Positions 10,001 through 17,422 of a stretch of 25,785 nucleotides of DNA are shown here, piece by piece. This DNA is from Asterionellopsis glacialis. Taxonomy: Eukaryota > Bacillariophyta > Plagiogrammaphyceae > Rhaphoneidales > Asterionellopsidaceae. The position numbers and the translations under genes were made by a program. The notes beneath the pieces are model-generated. The model was not told the DNA's origin, did no database searches, and was given only the letters and a program-made list of their open reading frames with translations. Position 1 is the stretch's first letter. Every line of letters begins with the position of its first letter. Location of the stretch: contig WKLE02006685.1 in NCBI GenBank assembly GCA_014885115.2, positions 1-25,785 of the forward strand, in the 5' to 3' direction.

Positions 10001-11046
10001 CTGTCCTTGTTTTACCTGAGCGTGAATTCCTCAGGACAAATGAAGTAAGGATATCCGAACCTCCAGGATTGTACCTCCATCAACAGAACGATGGTGAGCT
10101 TGTGTTGCACAAGGGTACCCCTGGAAACTCAGTCATGGTGCTTTGGTCCTCAGGATTTACCGGTCCCATCGGTGAATACTATACAGAATTGCAAGGAAAT
10201 GGTGTTCTTCTTACCCGTGACCAAACTCCAGAAGTCAAGGGTCAAGTGATGTGGAGAATCGATGCATCAGGCACTCCTGATGTAGGGTTTTATCTTGAAT
10301 ATGATCCAGCACTTGATGAAGTTCTAGTCCAACAAGGTGTATTCGGTGACCCCATTCTCACAGTATGGGCCGGTGACACAGTACCAATAACGAAGAGCCC
10401 TACCATGACACCCACAACCGGTGCACCATCCTCATCTCCTTCGGACAGCCCTACCATGACACATAGTAGTGCACCATCGGGTGTACCGTCGCTTAGTCCA
10501 ACTGTTTCACCTAGTGCAAGTCCATCTACATTTCCCACTGTCAGTCCTTCAGAATCACCTTCTTCGAATCCAACCTTCAAGGTTGACTTTAATGACCCAC
10601 CCAGGCCTCAAAGTGATGAAACATTGTCAGACACACTGACTGCTGATGCAATGTGTGGTGAATCTGGGATCCGTGATGGATCATTTTGTTGTCCTTTATC
10701 ATGTGATGAATGTAATGGACCAACATGTGCAGCACGTGAACAGACTGTTCTGGCTGCTGCTACAACCAAAAGCATAAATGTAGAAGAAGAAACATCCTTC
10801 TTACGGTGTTGCAGTGCTGGTATAATACTATTACAACGTGATTGTGCTGTGGTTGAACCACCCTGTGTTGTTACAACATTGAATAAACCATGGGATGATG
10901 ATGATAGTATTGCACCTGAGTGGCTTAGTCGTAATTATACTGGTAGAGGTGCTAGTGGGGGTACTACCACAGCTTCTTTTGCCAAGGCATCATGGTTGTG
11001 GGCCACAACAACTATCGTTATGGTAGTAACTACCATTTTCGTTTAG
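7009..11046 (+). CDS. secreted fusion: sugar dehydrogenase - PKD - multicopper oxidase - lectin-like
   Basis: The protein has 1345 residues and no intron. A signal peptide (about 1-29) is followed by a PQQ-type glucose/sorbosone dehydrogenase (GSDH/HHIP-like) beta-propeller at about 38-450. This has the family motif HNGGDAAFGDDGYLYVTTGD (candidate catalytic His175) and GLRNPFGLS. A PKD domain lies at about 457-544. A compact multicopper oxidase at about 590-965 has all four copper motifs: HTHG (624-627), WYHSH (665-669), HPFHTH (891-896) and HCHVMTH (941-947). A bulb-lectin-like region (about 1005-1122) precedes Ser/Thr/Pro repeats (1125-1190), a Cys-rich module (about 1215-1288) and a hydrophobic end (1327-1345) like a GPI signal. 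GSDH enzymes oxidise sugars and multicopper oxidases reduce O2 to water. Coupling of the two is my inference. An iron or copper oxidase role is an alternative. It is probably extracellular, at the cell surface or wall. Confidence 0.85.
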   Translation: MNRGFLPLSMSALAAALMFLLTNVPRTTAQNGKVMMPGFKFETVVTGLRYVTDIEWLPDNRVLMLTRAGEVNLYDENFNYQRKVLDISNRVCPNCSERGALSITLHPNFAQNGWLYLFWVHTNLVGNTCECEIWEVQNNINAPAARMSRFTFNGNVIDEGSELILFETTPVGRMHNGGDAAFGDDGYLYVTTGDGHYPTNPDNPSTNTNNLLGKLLRLTDTGLPVADNPYMGDPNSIRCNKRRLLMAGGKGTKCQEIFHLGLRNPFGLSKDPTVGHMRMMIQDIGSATWEEISLVEAGTGFPQKHFGWPDREGPCRLNQKASGQCIPDGRFEEPVHFYDRPGPEGQRGAAITAGTYIPAGVWPREYDGEYFYADMRRGRIYHMKYTPELECRGEGCGLQRSKYTPIPVIEDEDLSRTFPLGSPLRLRFGYPKNAMYMVGYDNGRLYRLTHTAEVNRDPVAIIGEHFFSIEGDGLTIEFEGSGSNDPDGDDLEYSWNFGDDEDSIAEGEVVAHTYTQAGTYMVTLTVNDGKGGQSTDSIEITVHQDHEELEEFPWEYGDACPDGYDACGVLEFCNKGNTFGYRVPTCDGTCIPGRAPVIRMEPGLKYKFTLNNVARDGTAPTNVHTHGLHIVGSGDADNVMREVSGGDCLDYTWDIPQDHPGGTYWYHSHIHEGSLEQVNGGAYGLLIIEDNTNLNDDIPAWASNELLLQVGANMAGQVRANGYPYEIFDIQPNEWYRLRVSTVDPMALPRDLTFTEACEVHKVASDGVWHSTVPGPPEKTFPMTGASRADFAIKCPFVSSTANILWNGIVIAVMDVGTTLNFNPDTMKIWTPNRAPSMQGILDAVVPDENKFSISIERESINLVSWNPFEPINTIAWNQVHEWEIGDSEGHPFHTHLYHMMVVTPGGCGAHKYGEFYDTISGPPCTVRFKTADIGQMFVMHCHVMTHGDAGAMAWVNVTGDGMPTNKVMAPEYACSYRDRLSCPPTESPTQSPTHSDPVLVLPEREFLRTNEVRISEPPGLYLHQQNDGELVLHKGTPGNSVMVLWSSGFTGPIGEYYTELQGNGVLLTRDQTPEVKGQVMWRIDASGTPDVGFYLEYDPALDEVLVQQGVFGDPILTVWAGDTVPITKSPTMTPTTGAPSSSPSDSPTMTHSSAPSGVPSLSPTVSPSASPSTFPTVSPSESPSSNPTFKVDFNDPPRPQSDETLSDTLTADAMCGESGIRDGSFCCPLSCDECNGPTCAAREQTVLAAATTKSINVEEETSFLRCCSAGIILLQRDCAVVEPPCVVTTLNKPWDDDDSIAPEWLSRNYTGRGASGGTTTASFAKASWLWATTTIVMVVTTIFV
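10381..10580 (+). repeat. Ser/Pro/Thr-rich repeat segment inside the fusion gene
   Basis: Degenerate units of the SPT/SAP/SPS type (SPTMTPTTGAPSSSP, SDSPTMTHSSAPSG) form a probably extended, O-glycosylated stalk between the lectin-like domain and the Cys-rich module. Two near-copies of the DNA word coding SPTMT are visible at about 10398 and 10448. Confidence 0.7.
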
Positions 11047-11212
11047 TTTCGCCATTTTTTAGTTTAGGCGAAAAAGGGGAACGTTCGGTTAAAGAAAATT
11101 TCACATTAGAAGATAATAATATTATATAATGTAAATGTAGTTGTTTTTAAAAATAAATTTACTTCATTTACCCCACTGATCTTTTTTTCTTTTTGTCATG
11201 TAGTAAATACAA
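11047..11212. terminator. convergent 3' ends with AATAAA signal
   Basis: Only 166 bases separate the stops of the plus-strand fusion gene and the minus-strand RBM22 gene, so their 3' UTRs must be short or overlap. A candidate AATAAA polyadenylation signal for the plus gene is at 11152-11157. Confidence 0.4.
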
Positions 11213-12562
11213 TCAATCCGTGCTTCTAGTATTGCTACTTCCTAATCGACTTGGATCAGCACTTGGATAATAAGGTTGTTGTGATCTTCCTCCTCCTCCT
11301 AAAGTTCCTTTTGCAGCTGCAGCACCACCACCCCGAATTGCACCACCACCAGGACGTGGTGCTGGTACTAATCCTGCTGGAAGATTTGTTGTTGATTTGC
11401 TATTGTTATGATTTTGATTTCGTGGGGGTGGTACCGGACGCACCGGTCCTGTTGTTGTACCACCACCTTGTTGTGATTGTCCATTGCCAGTACCATTATT
11501 TGCGTTCGTATTACCACGTTTAGGTGCACGTGCCCATGCAACAAAGATTGGAAATCCATTTAATGTTTTGCGATTCATGCTTGCTATAGCTAATTCTGTA
11601 GCTTGTGGTTGTGTATATTCAACAAATGCACCGTTGGATTGTGGATGCATCCGTACAGCTACTATTTCACCAAAATTATAAAATGAATCACGTACCATGG
11701 TTTCTGTTAATTTGGGTGGCTGTGGTTGAGGTTGTTGTTGCGGTTGATCTCCATTCGTACTTCCTTTCATGACTTTATTTGGATCTGAAAAACGTATATA
11801 TAGTGTAGATTTCGTACGTTCATCATATCCTTCATCACCTCTCTTGGTCGAAGATCCACCACCACCATCACCTTGTTTCGCTTCTTCTTCTCTACGTTTT
11901 TGTCTGGCAATTAATTTACCAGCTACAGGGTCCTGTGTCCCATAAAATCGATCCTTGGTATTTTGTTTCGATAATGGATCATTCCGATCACGTGGCATTT
12001 CATGTCGAAATGGACATTTGGCACCACGATTACATTCACCCTTGGCAAAAAAACTACATAATTTCGGTAAATTACGTTCATATCGTGGTTCCATACGTGC
12101 CATATCAGATAATTTGGCATGTGCTAATTGTGAGGTTGGCTGTGTCCCATCCGTCAAACCCTGTTCCAAGGCACGTTCTTGTTGGGCAGTATACCAAGAT
12201 CGATTGGCAGCGGACTGTGGTACAATCTGAGACGCAGCCGAACCCGAACTTCCACCATTTTCTCGTAATACTTTATCCCGTACCGCAACAGGTAATCCAT
12301 ATTGCAAGTCATAAATACACACTTGACATACATTTTTAGCTTGAGCGCATGTTTTACAAATTTCCACTTTTTTCAATCGTCCCTTCGTACCTGCTTGCCA
12401 TGCAAAGACTGTAAAGGGTGTATCACAAATTTTACATTTTTTCCCGTGTGTTTCCTTGGTCATTCGAACGTATGGATTATCTCCCAAACATGTTTCACAT
12501 ACCAAGGGAAATTCACTTTCTTCCCATTTTTGTTTGACATCATCACGTTTGACAGATGCCAT
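11213..12562 (-). CDS. RBM22: pre-mRNA-splicing factor RBM22/Slt11
   Basis: RBM22 (yeast Cwc2 plus Ecm2/Slt11) is a nuclear protein of the spliceosome's Prp19-related complex. It contacts U6 snRNA and the intron and helps shape the catalytic centre. The 449-residue product shows the family layout. Four CxxC pairs lie at residues 22/25, 43/46, 69/72 and 79/82. A CCCH zinc finger lies at C169-x7-C177-x5-C183-x3-H187 (CSFFAKGECNRGAKCPFRHE). An RRM spans about 245-345 (STLYIRFSD; NGAFVEYTQP as RNP1-like). The C-terminal 100 residues are Gly/Asn/Gln/Pro-rich and disordered, as is common in this family. It is a single exon starting at ATG 12562. Its presence fits the intron-containing genes in the same window. 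Identification is secure from the zinc and RRM arrangement. Confidence 0.93.
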   Translation of the reverse strand: MASVKRDDVKQKWEESEFPLVCETCLGDNPYVRMTKETHGKKCKICDTPFTVFAWQAGTKGRLKKVEICKTCAQAKNVCQVCIYDLQYGLPVAVRDKVLRENGGSSGSAASQIVPQSAANRSWYTAQQERALEQGLTDGTQPTSQLAHAKLSDMARMEPRYERNLPKLCSFFAKGECNRGAKCPFRHEMPRDRNDPLSKQNTKDRFYGTQDPVAGKLIARQKRREEEAKQGDGGGGSSTKRGDEGYDERTKSTLYIRFSDPNKVMKGSTNGDQPQQQPQPQPPKLTETMVRDSFYNFGEIVAVRMHPQSNGAFVEYTQPQATELAIASMNRKTLNGFPIFVAWARAPKRGNTNANNGTGNGQSQQGGGTTTGPVRPVPPPRNQNHNNSKSTTNLPAGLVPAPRPGGGAIRGGGAAAAKGTLGGGGRSQQPYYPSADPSRLGSSNTRSTD

Positions 12563-13512
12563 TGCTATATTCTTGTTAGTGCTGTTGTAGTAGTAGTTGT
12601 TGTATTGTACAAGAAGTGTTTATTTACGTATGGCAGTCGTGAAAATTATGGGACAGACAGTTACGTTGCTTGAAACAATTGAGCGCTTGTTTGTGCCGTT
12701 TATGTTTTTAAAGAATGAACTCCTGCCTTGTACAAAGAAAACTTAGAACAACTTCTTTTCAATATAGCAGATGTAACTTTCTTGCTGTCAATTTGTCTTG
12801 ATTGTGATTGAGACTTGTGTTGTAGGTATGTCGTAGCGTTTTGACTTGTGTGAAGGTGTGTCTTTTTTGTGATCACAACTATTCTCCCTCTCTACTCTAG
12901 CTAGAGAGAGAGAGCCCAAAAAGAGCGGTTGGTGCTCACCTGTTTCCCCCTGTCTTGGCAAACCCCCCAAAAAAGAAAGAGATGGAGTTTCCGTTTGTTT
13001 GGGGTGCATTTTTTGTGTGGCTGCACTTTCGCTCGATCCCTCGCGCGACAAAACGATGGACAGAGAAAGGAATAAGACATACAGTAATAAAAGCCTTATC
13101 TCTTTCATGTTGTATTCCACCTTCCCCGACCGACCTTCAACCGTCGAACCGCAAAATCAGAAGACACATCCACAGACACATCAAGTTTTGTTCTTGAGAA
13201 AGCCCGGATCATCCAAAGCATTCAACACATCATCGCCCATTACATAGTTATTGGTTCAACAACATCAAGACTGACCAGAGTGATCGAAACTAGACTACTC
13301 TACTTATCACTGTATAAAAGGAAACGTGAGACTCACCTCGACATTACATTGGGTGGGAGTCTATTGTAGAATCTTGGTAGAACCATCACCATTACGGACA
13401 TACAGTATCAACATCATTATTTAGGAGAACAAACAACTCTAGAGAGCTGTAAGAAAATTGAGCAACACACCCAAATTCAACATCGAATATATACATATAT
13501 ATATTTGATAAA
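12563..13512. other. 950-bp intergenic region between divergent RBM22 and YidD-domain genes
   Basis: It holds the upstream regions of both genes. Visible elements are two perfect 12-base palindromes 16 bases apart (TTGTGATCACAA at 12867-12878 and CTCTAGCTAGAG at 12895-12906, followed by a GA run), a TATA-like box at 13312-13319, and an alternating AT stretch just before the YidD-gene ATG. A 110-codon minus ORF (12788-13120) with a hydrophobic start is probably chance. Confidence 0.45.
13312..13319 (+). promoter_or_regulatory. candidate TATA box for the YidD-domain gene
   Basis: GTATAAAA lies about 194 bases upstream of the ATG at 13513, with no other ATG-initiated long frame between. It is only a sequence match. 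Confidence 0.3.
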
Positions 13513-14349
13513 ATGATATCATCTTTTTTTCATTTGTTCCTTACTCTAGTTGTCAATATTCTTCTCATCGGTACTGTACCTGTAGAAGCAGCTTGTCAAT
13601 CATGTCTACTATCCACAGCTGCACCATTTGTTATGAATAAATTGATAGCAACAAGTGGACAGGGAAAACATCACCATGGAACACGAGGGCAACACGTACA
13701 TCAACATCATCAACATCATTATTCGTCGAGAGGACATGGTGTTACTGCATCAGCTGCATCAGCTGCATCAGCTGCATCAGCTGTTACAGCTGCTACTAGT
13801 ACTACTCCAATTAATGGTGCATTGTATCCATTCCAAATGTTCCTTGATACTATATTGAAAAAAACCATGTCAGTCGCAGGTCGTCAACCACCACCTTTTA
13901 TTCAAAAATTTGCAGTAGGTCATTCCTATCTTCAATCTAAAAAGACTTTGACATGGCTCATGACACAAGAAGAACAAAAACAAAATCCAAAAAGCAACAA
14001 TAATAATAATAATAATGGTGAGGAGCAAAAAAAAGAGGGTGGAAACGTAGTAGATGATTCTTTGGAGGATTCGCCATCCGCACAACAACAACAACAACAA
14101 CAACCTGTCACAGATTCCATGGTATTTGCCATTGGATTATATAAAAACTATATATCACCCTTGTTACCTCCCGCATGTCGATTTTTACCTACATGTAGTC
14201 AATATGGCGTACAAGCCATTGAAAAATATGGTCCTACCAAAGGGTTTGTCTTGACTGCATGGAGAATTTTAAGATGTTCGCCCATAGGTGGACGTGGATA
14301 TGATCCACCTCAATGGCCACCAGTCAATTACTTTTATTCAAGTTATTAA
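13513..14349 (+). CDS. YidD-domain (membrane protein insertion efficiency factor) protein with long N-terminal extension
   Basis: The last 75 of 278 residues form a YidD domain (DUF37). It has KNYISPLLPPACRFLPTCSQ, then YGVQAIEKYGPTKGF, RILRCSP and a GG(R)GYDPP-type end. Bacterial YidD is a small membrane-associated protein that aids the YidC insertase. A plastid role alongside Alb3 would be the natural guess here. The N-terminus has a signal peptide or anchor (about 1-27, ending PVEA/A), then a His-rich patch, four Ala-Ser-Ala repeats, and Asn- and Gln-rich low complexity. It lacks a clear ASAF motif, so plastid targeting is unproven, and it could be in another membrane. The YidD part is normal in length, and the roughly 200-residue extension is unusual. 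Start at 13513 chosen as the first ATG before the hydrophobic segment. Confidence 0.82.
   Translation: MISSFFHLFLTLVVNILLIGTVPVEAACQSCLLSTAAPFVMNKLIATSGQGKHHHGTRGQHVHQHHQHHYSSRGHGVTASAASAASAASAVTAATSTTPINGALYPFQMFLDTILKKTMSVAGRQPPPFIQKFAVGHSYLQSKKTLTWLMTQEEQKQNPKSNNNNNNNGEEQKKEGGNVVDDSLEDSPSAQQQQQQQPVTDSMVFAIGLYKNYISPLLPPACRFLPTCSQYGVQAIEKYGPTKGFVLTAWRILRCSPIGGRGYDPPQWPPVNYFYSSY
13746..13783 (+). repeat. minisatellite, 9-base unit GCATCAGCT x4
   Basis: Four tandem copies inside the YidD-domain gene encode Ala-Ser-Ala repeats. Further simple repeats in the same gene encode Asn (AAT, about 13997-14016) and Gln (CAA, about 14083-14104) runs. All lie in the extension, none in the YidD domain. 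Confidence 0.85.
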
Positions 14350-14810
14350 TTACACTTTTGGAGAAAGAACTTCCCAAAAAAGAGCANNNNNNNNNNNNNN
14401 NNNNNNNNNNNNNNNNNNNNNNNNTATCTACCTTGCACAAATCATCAATACACCCTCTTACAGACAGCAGTCAAAATTATGCTTTAGAGAAATGAACGCA
14501 AGATTTTTCCAATGCAGATCAAGAGACGTCATTCGAATACATGTACAGGTAGAAAAGAAACTAAACTCCGATATTAACATAATACTAAACATGTGTTCAG
14601 CAATTATGCGTTTCTGTTAAATATTATTTGTAAAGAAATATTCAACCCCATTCATTTCCTTTCTCATCCGTCAACATTGTGTCATATATTCCATTTCACA
14701 TCATATTCAAAATTAAAGGAATGACTCCATTCTAGATAACTTCTTACCAGTCTTTGTAAATAAACAGAAATGTCAACAAGAATAATTTGTAGATTATTAT
14801 TTTTTTTTTT
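14350..14810. other. intergenic between convergent genes, with an assembly gap
   Basis: It contains 3' flanks of the YidD-domain gene (plus) and the thylakoid protein gene (minus). A run of N occupies 14387-14424. The rest is AT-rich with no coding character. A run of 13 T at 14800-14812 abuts the stop codon of the minus gene. Confidence 0.6.
14387..14424. other. 38-base run of N (unresolved sequence)
   Basis: The undetermined bases start 37 bases after the stop of the YidD-domain gene. Any ORF drawn through them is meaningless. Confidence 0.99.
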
Positions 14811-15308
14811 TTACTTTTTGAAATAACTGGATCGACTACGTTCCATTTCCTTTTTAGCTCTTGCACCAGATTGCATACCTAATGATGCTTCTTCTGACAT
14901 GACATCACCCAACGAACTTGTCAATACACCAACACCAACCAAAAGTACAACAGCAAATAAAGCTGGTACCCATACGGGTGGTAATTGAGCAATTTCATAA
15001 TCATCTGGATCTACTTGTGCCAATGCCACCATGGGTGAGGATGACAATACTGATACTAAGGCCGCTGCTGACAATGAATTTTTCAATACTTTATTTTCCA
15101 ATTGTAGTTGTTGATTTCTTGCAGGCGTATTGTTTTCCATGAGTTCATTCATATTATTAGATTTCATGGAAGAGAAGACATTTTCATCATGTTGATTTCT
15201 TGTAACAACAAATGCTGCTGTACAAATAGGAGCACCGGAGGATCTAGACGGGACCACAAATGCACTTGTTTGACACAAGAGAAGTGAGAAAAATACCAAA
15301 AGCTTCAT
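14811..15308 (-). CDS. predicted plastid thylakoid single-span membrane protein, function unknown
   Basis: The 165-residue product has a three-part targeting region. An ER signal peptide ends at QTSA/F17 (ASAF-like motif, for passage into a secondary plastid). A Ser/Asn-rich transit part follows. A hydrophobic segment (about 80-97, ending MVALA/Q) then looks like a thylakoid-transfer signal. The mature part begins near residue 98 with an acidic stretch, then one membrane span at about 112-130 (VWVPALFAVVLLVGVGVLT). It ends with a charged tail (GARAKKEMERSRSSYFKK) probably facing the stroma. The size and layout fit a small photosystem-associated or assembly subunit, but I do not recognise the family firmly and assign no name. 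It shares its upstream region with the plastid fabF gene. Confidence 0.75.
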   Translation of the reverse strand: MKLLVFFSLLLCQTSAFVVPSRSSGAPICTAAFVVTRNQHDENVFSSMKSNNMNELMENNTPARNQQLQLENKVLKNSLSAAALVSVLSSSPMVALAQVDPDDYEIAQLPPVWVPALFAVVLLVGVGVLTSSLGDVMSEEASLGMQSGARAKKEMERSRSSYFKK

Positions 15309-16033
15309 TCTTGATAAATATCCTGTATTGTCTGTAAGATGTGAAACTACGACCGAAGATCTGCAGCAATGAATGAACTCTAGGATTTCCTACCAGCACA
15401 GAAAAAGAGAAAACTTTCGCGTCTTGGGAAATGCAGAGCACATGTCTGTGTCGAGCACGCCTTCTTCGAACCCTTGCTTCTCGCGTCTCGCGAGACACTT
15501 CTTGTGTTTGTGATGATCGAGCTTCAAGGTGTGATGTCTCCAAAAAAAAAAGCATGACTCACACACGCACAAAACAAATCAATAACGGTTAGATGGCAAG
15601 ACGAAAACACGTCATTCATCCAAAGCTTTTAACACCCCGCCGTTCATTTTTTGTATGTATGTGGCACATTTGACTACGATAGTATAAATGTACCTGTATA
15701 AGTACAGTGTATTCAGTGTGTACTGGTATATGTGTAAGTGTGACGATCGCTCAATTTTAGAAAAACGTCGACACTTTTATTACATACGCAGTATGATGGA
15801 TATCATAGAGACTCTCTCCCTATAAATCGTCATCACCTACCTTGTCCTGCATTTGCCTTGGTTCTCCCTCGCTTTGTGCAAACGCTAACGTTCAGATCTT
15901 CTTGCGAGAAACCAACAAGAGAAACGTATTTGGTGTCTGTTGATTTCTGTCTCTGCGGGATCACCTCACTTTCCTTGTTTTAACTTGCGATCTACTTTGT
16001 TCAAATTGAGAGTACAAAAAAGAGAAGAAAAGC
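15309..16033. promoter_or_regulatory. shared divergent promoter region of two plastid-protein genes
   Basis: This 725-bp region lies between the starts of the thylakoid protein gene (minus) and fabF (plus). A TATA-like TATAAAT at 15821-15827 is about 207 bases upstream of the fabF ATG. A short GTACC-type tract is at 15688-15728. A purine-rich AAAAAGAGAAGAAAAGC leader precedes the fabF ATG. No gene of its own was seen. Shared control in light or fatty-acid demand is inference from arrangement only. Confidence 0.4.
15688..15728. repeat. GTACC-type tract C (short)
   Basis: Three GTAC tetramers in about 40 bases (ATGTACCTGTATAAGTACAG, then GTGTACTGG) match the motif of the larger tracts at 1560 and 25400. 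Confidence 0.4.
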
Positions 16034-17422
16034 ATGAAGTTCCAACAAGCAACAGTAGTCCTTGGACTTGCCTATAGTGCATCGGCATTTACTTCTGTCG
16101 TTACTCCTAAAAATGCTGCATCCCGAACAAGTGCAACAGAATTGTTTGCTGAGAAACCTCGTGTCGTTGTGACTGGTCTCGGTGTGATTTCTGGATGCGG
16201 AATTGGACATGAAGATTTCTTCCAAGCATGTATCGATGGAAAGTCATCTCTTGATAAAGTAACACGCTTTGATGCTACCAATTATCCTTGTAACATTGCA
16301 TCCGAAGTTCCAGATGAAATGTTTGATGCTAAAGATTTCTTTGAAAATCCTAAAAATGTTAAATCCAATGATCGGTATACGCACTTTGCTGTAGCTGCAT
16401 CTCGTCTAGCCCTGAAGGATGCTGGTGTTGGTGATACACCAGAAACATTGGAAAATCCTGAACGCATTGGTGTCATGGTTGGATCAGCATTTGGTGGTAT
16501 GGAAACCTTTGAAAGGGAAACATTAAAACTTGCCAAGAAACCGGATCGACCCAAGGTTTCTCCCTTTACTATTCCAGCACTTTTGGGAAACACGGCATCT
16601 GGTGTTATCGGAATTGAATGTGGATGTAAAGGACCTAACTATGGTATTGTTTCTGCCTGTGCTTCCGGAAGTCATGCCATTGGTGAAGCTATGGGTATGA
16701 TTGTCGATGGGCATGCTGATCAAATGATTGCAGGTGGTACAGAAGCAACCATAACTCCCTTGTGCTTTGCTGGATTCTGCGCTATGAAGGCTATGAACAC
16801 TAACTTTAATGATAATCCCAAGGCTGGATCTCGCCCATTCGATGCTGATCGCGGAGGATTCATCATGGGTGAAGGTGCTGGTGTTGTTGTCATTGAAAGT
16901 TTGGAATCTGCTAAGAAACGTGGTGCCAAGATTTACTGTGAACTGGTAGGATATGGTGCCACCTGTGATGCTCATCACATTACTACACCTGCACCCGAAG
17001 GACGGGGATTGGCCGCTGCTATGGAAATGGCGATGGACATGAGTGGTATGGACAAGACAGAAGTTTCCTACATTAATGCTCACGGTACGTCCACCAACTA
17101 CAACGACAAGTTCGAAACAATGGCCATCAAGTCTGTCTTTGGTGACCATGCTACTAGCGGTGGTGTCGTCGTTTCATCAACAAAATGCGTGACTGGACAT
17201 ACTCTTGGAGCTGCTGGTGGTTTAGAGGCAATCGTCGCAGCCAGGAGTATTGCTGACAATGTTGTTCCGCCAACCATCAATTACGAAACTCCTGATCCTG
17301 AGTGTGATTTGGACTATGTCCCCAATGAAAGACGCGAAATGGAGGTCACCGGTGCCATGAGTACTAATTTGGGATTTGGTGGACACAACGCCGCAATCCT
17401 CTTCAAGAAATTTGTCGAGTAG
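16034..17422 (+). CDS. fabF: plastid 3-oxoacyl-[acyl-carrier-protein] synthase II (KAS II)
   Basis: It catalyses decarboxylative condensation of malonyl-ACP with acyl-ACP in type II fatty-acid synthesis in the plastid. The 462-residue protein has a signal peptide ending SASA/F19 (classic ASAF motif) and a short transit part. The thiolase-fold enzyme starts near residue 43 (PRVVVTGLGVISGCG). The catalytic triad is visible as Cys209 (VSACASGSHAIGEA), His350 (INAHGTSTNYND) and His389 (TGHTLGAAGG), with the conserved Lys384. The end has the family's LGFGGHNA. Length after presequence removal (about 420) matches bacterial FabF. The Cys-His-His set and GFGGHNA place it with KAS I/II rather than KAS III, and FabF fits better than FabB. 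It is a single exon, and the start is the first ATG, before the signal peptide. Confidence 0.95.
   Translation: MKFQQATVVLGLAYSASAFTSVVTPKNAASRTSATELFAEKPRVVVTGLGVISGCGIGHEDFFQACIDGKSSLDKVTRFDATNYPCNIASEVPDEMFDAKDFFENPKNVKSNDRYTHFAVAASRLALKDAGVGDTPETLENPERIGVMVGSAFGGMETFERETLKLAKKPDRPKVSPFTIPALLGNTASGVIGIECGCKGPNYGIVSACASGSHAIGEAMGMIVDGHADQMIAGGTEATITPLCFAGFCAMKAMNTNFNDNPKAGSRPFDADRGGFIMGEGAGVVVIESLESAKKRGAKIYCELVGYGATCDAHHITTPAPEGRGLAAAMEMAMDMSGMDKTEVSYINAHGTSTNYNDKFETMAIKSVFGDHATSGGVVVSSTKCVTGHTLGAAGGLEAIVAARSIADNVVPPTINYETPDPECDLDYVPNERREMEVTGAMSTNLGFGGHNAAILFKKFVE

Noticed and set aside
12788..13120. 110-codon minus ORF with a signal-peptide-like start
   Set aside because: It lies in a promoter region with GA repeats, shows no domain or codon support, and the hydrophobic start can arise by chance. 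It is kept only as a remote possibility.
14800..14812. A-run after the stop of the thylakoid gene as a sign of retroposition
   Set aside because: Thirteen A are too few, no target-site duplication is visible, and the AT-rich 3' flank explains it.
16523..17149. 208-codon minus-strand ORF within fabF
   Set aside because: It lies wholly antisense to the conserved enzyme core, and its translation resembles no protein.
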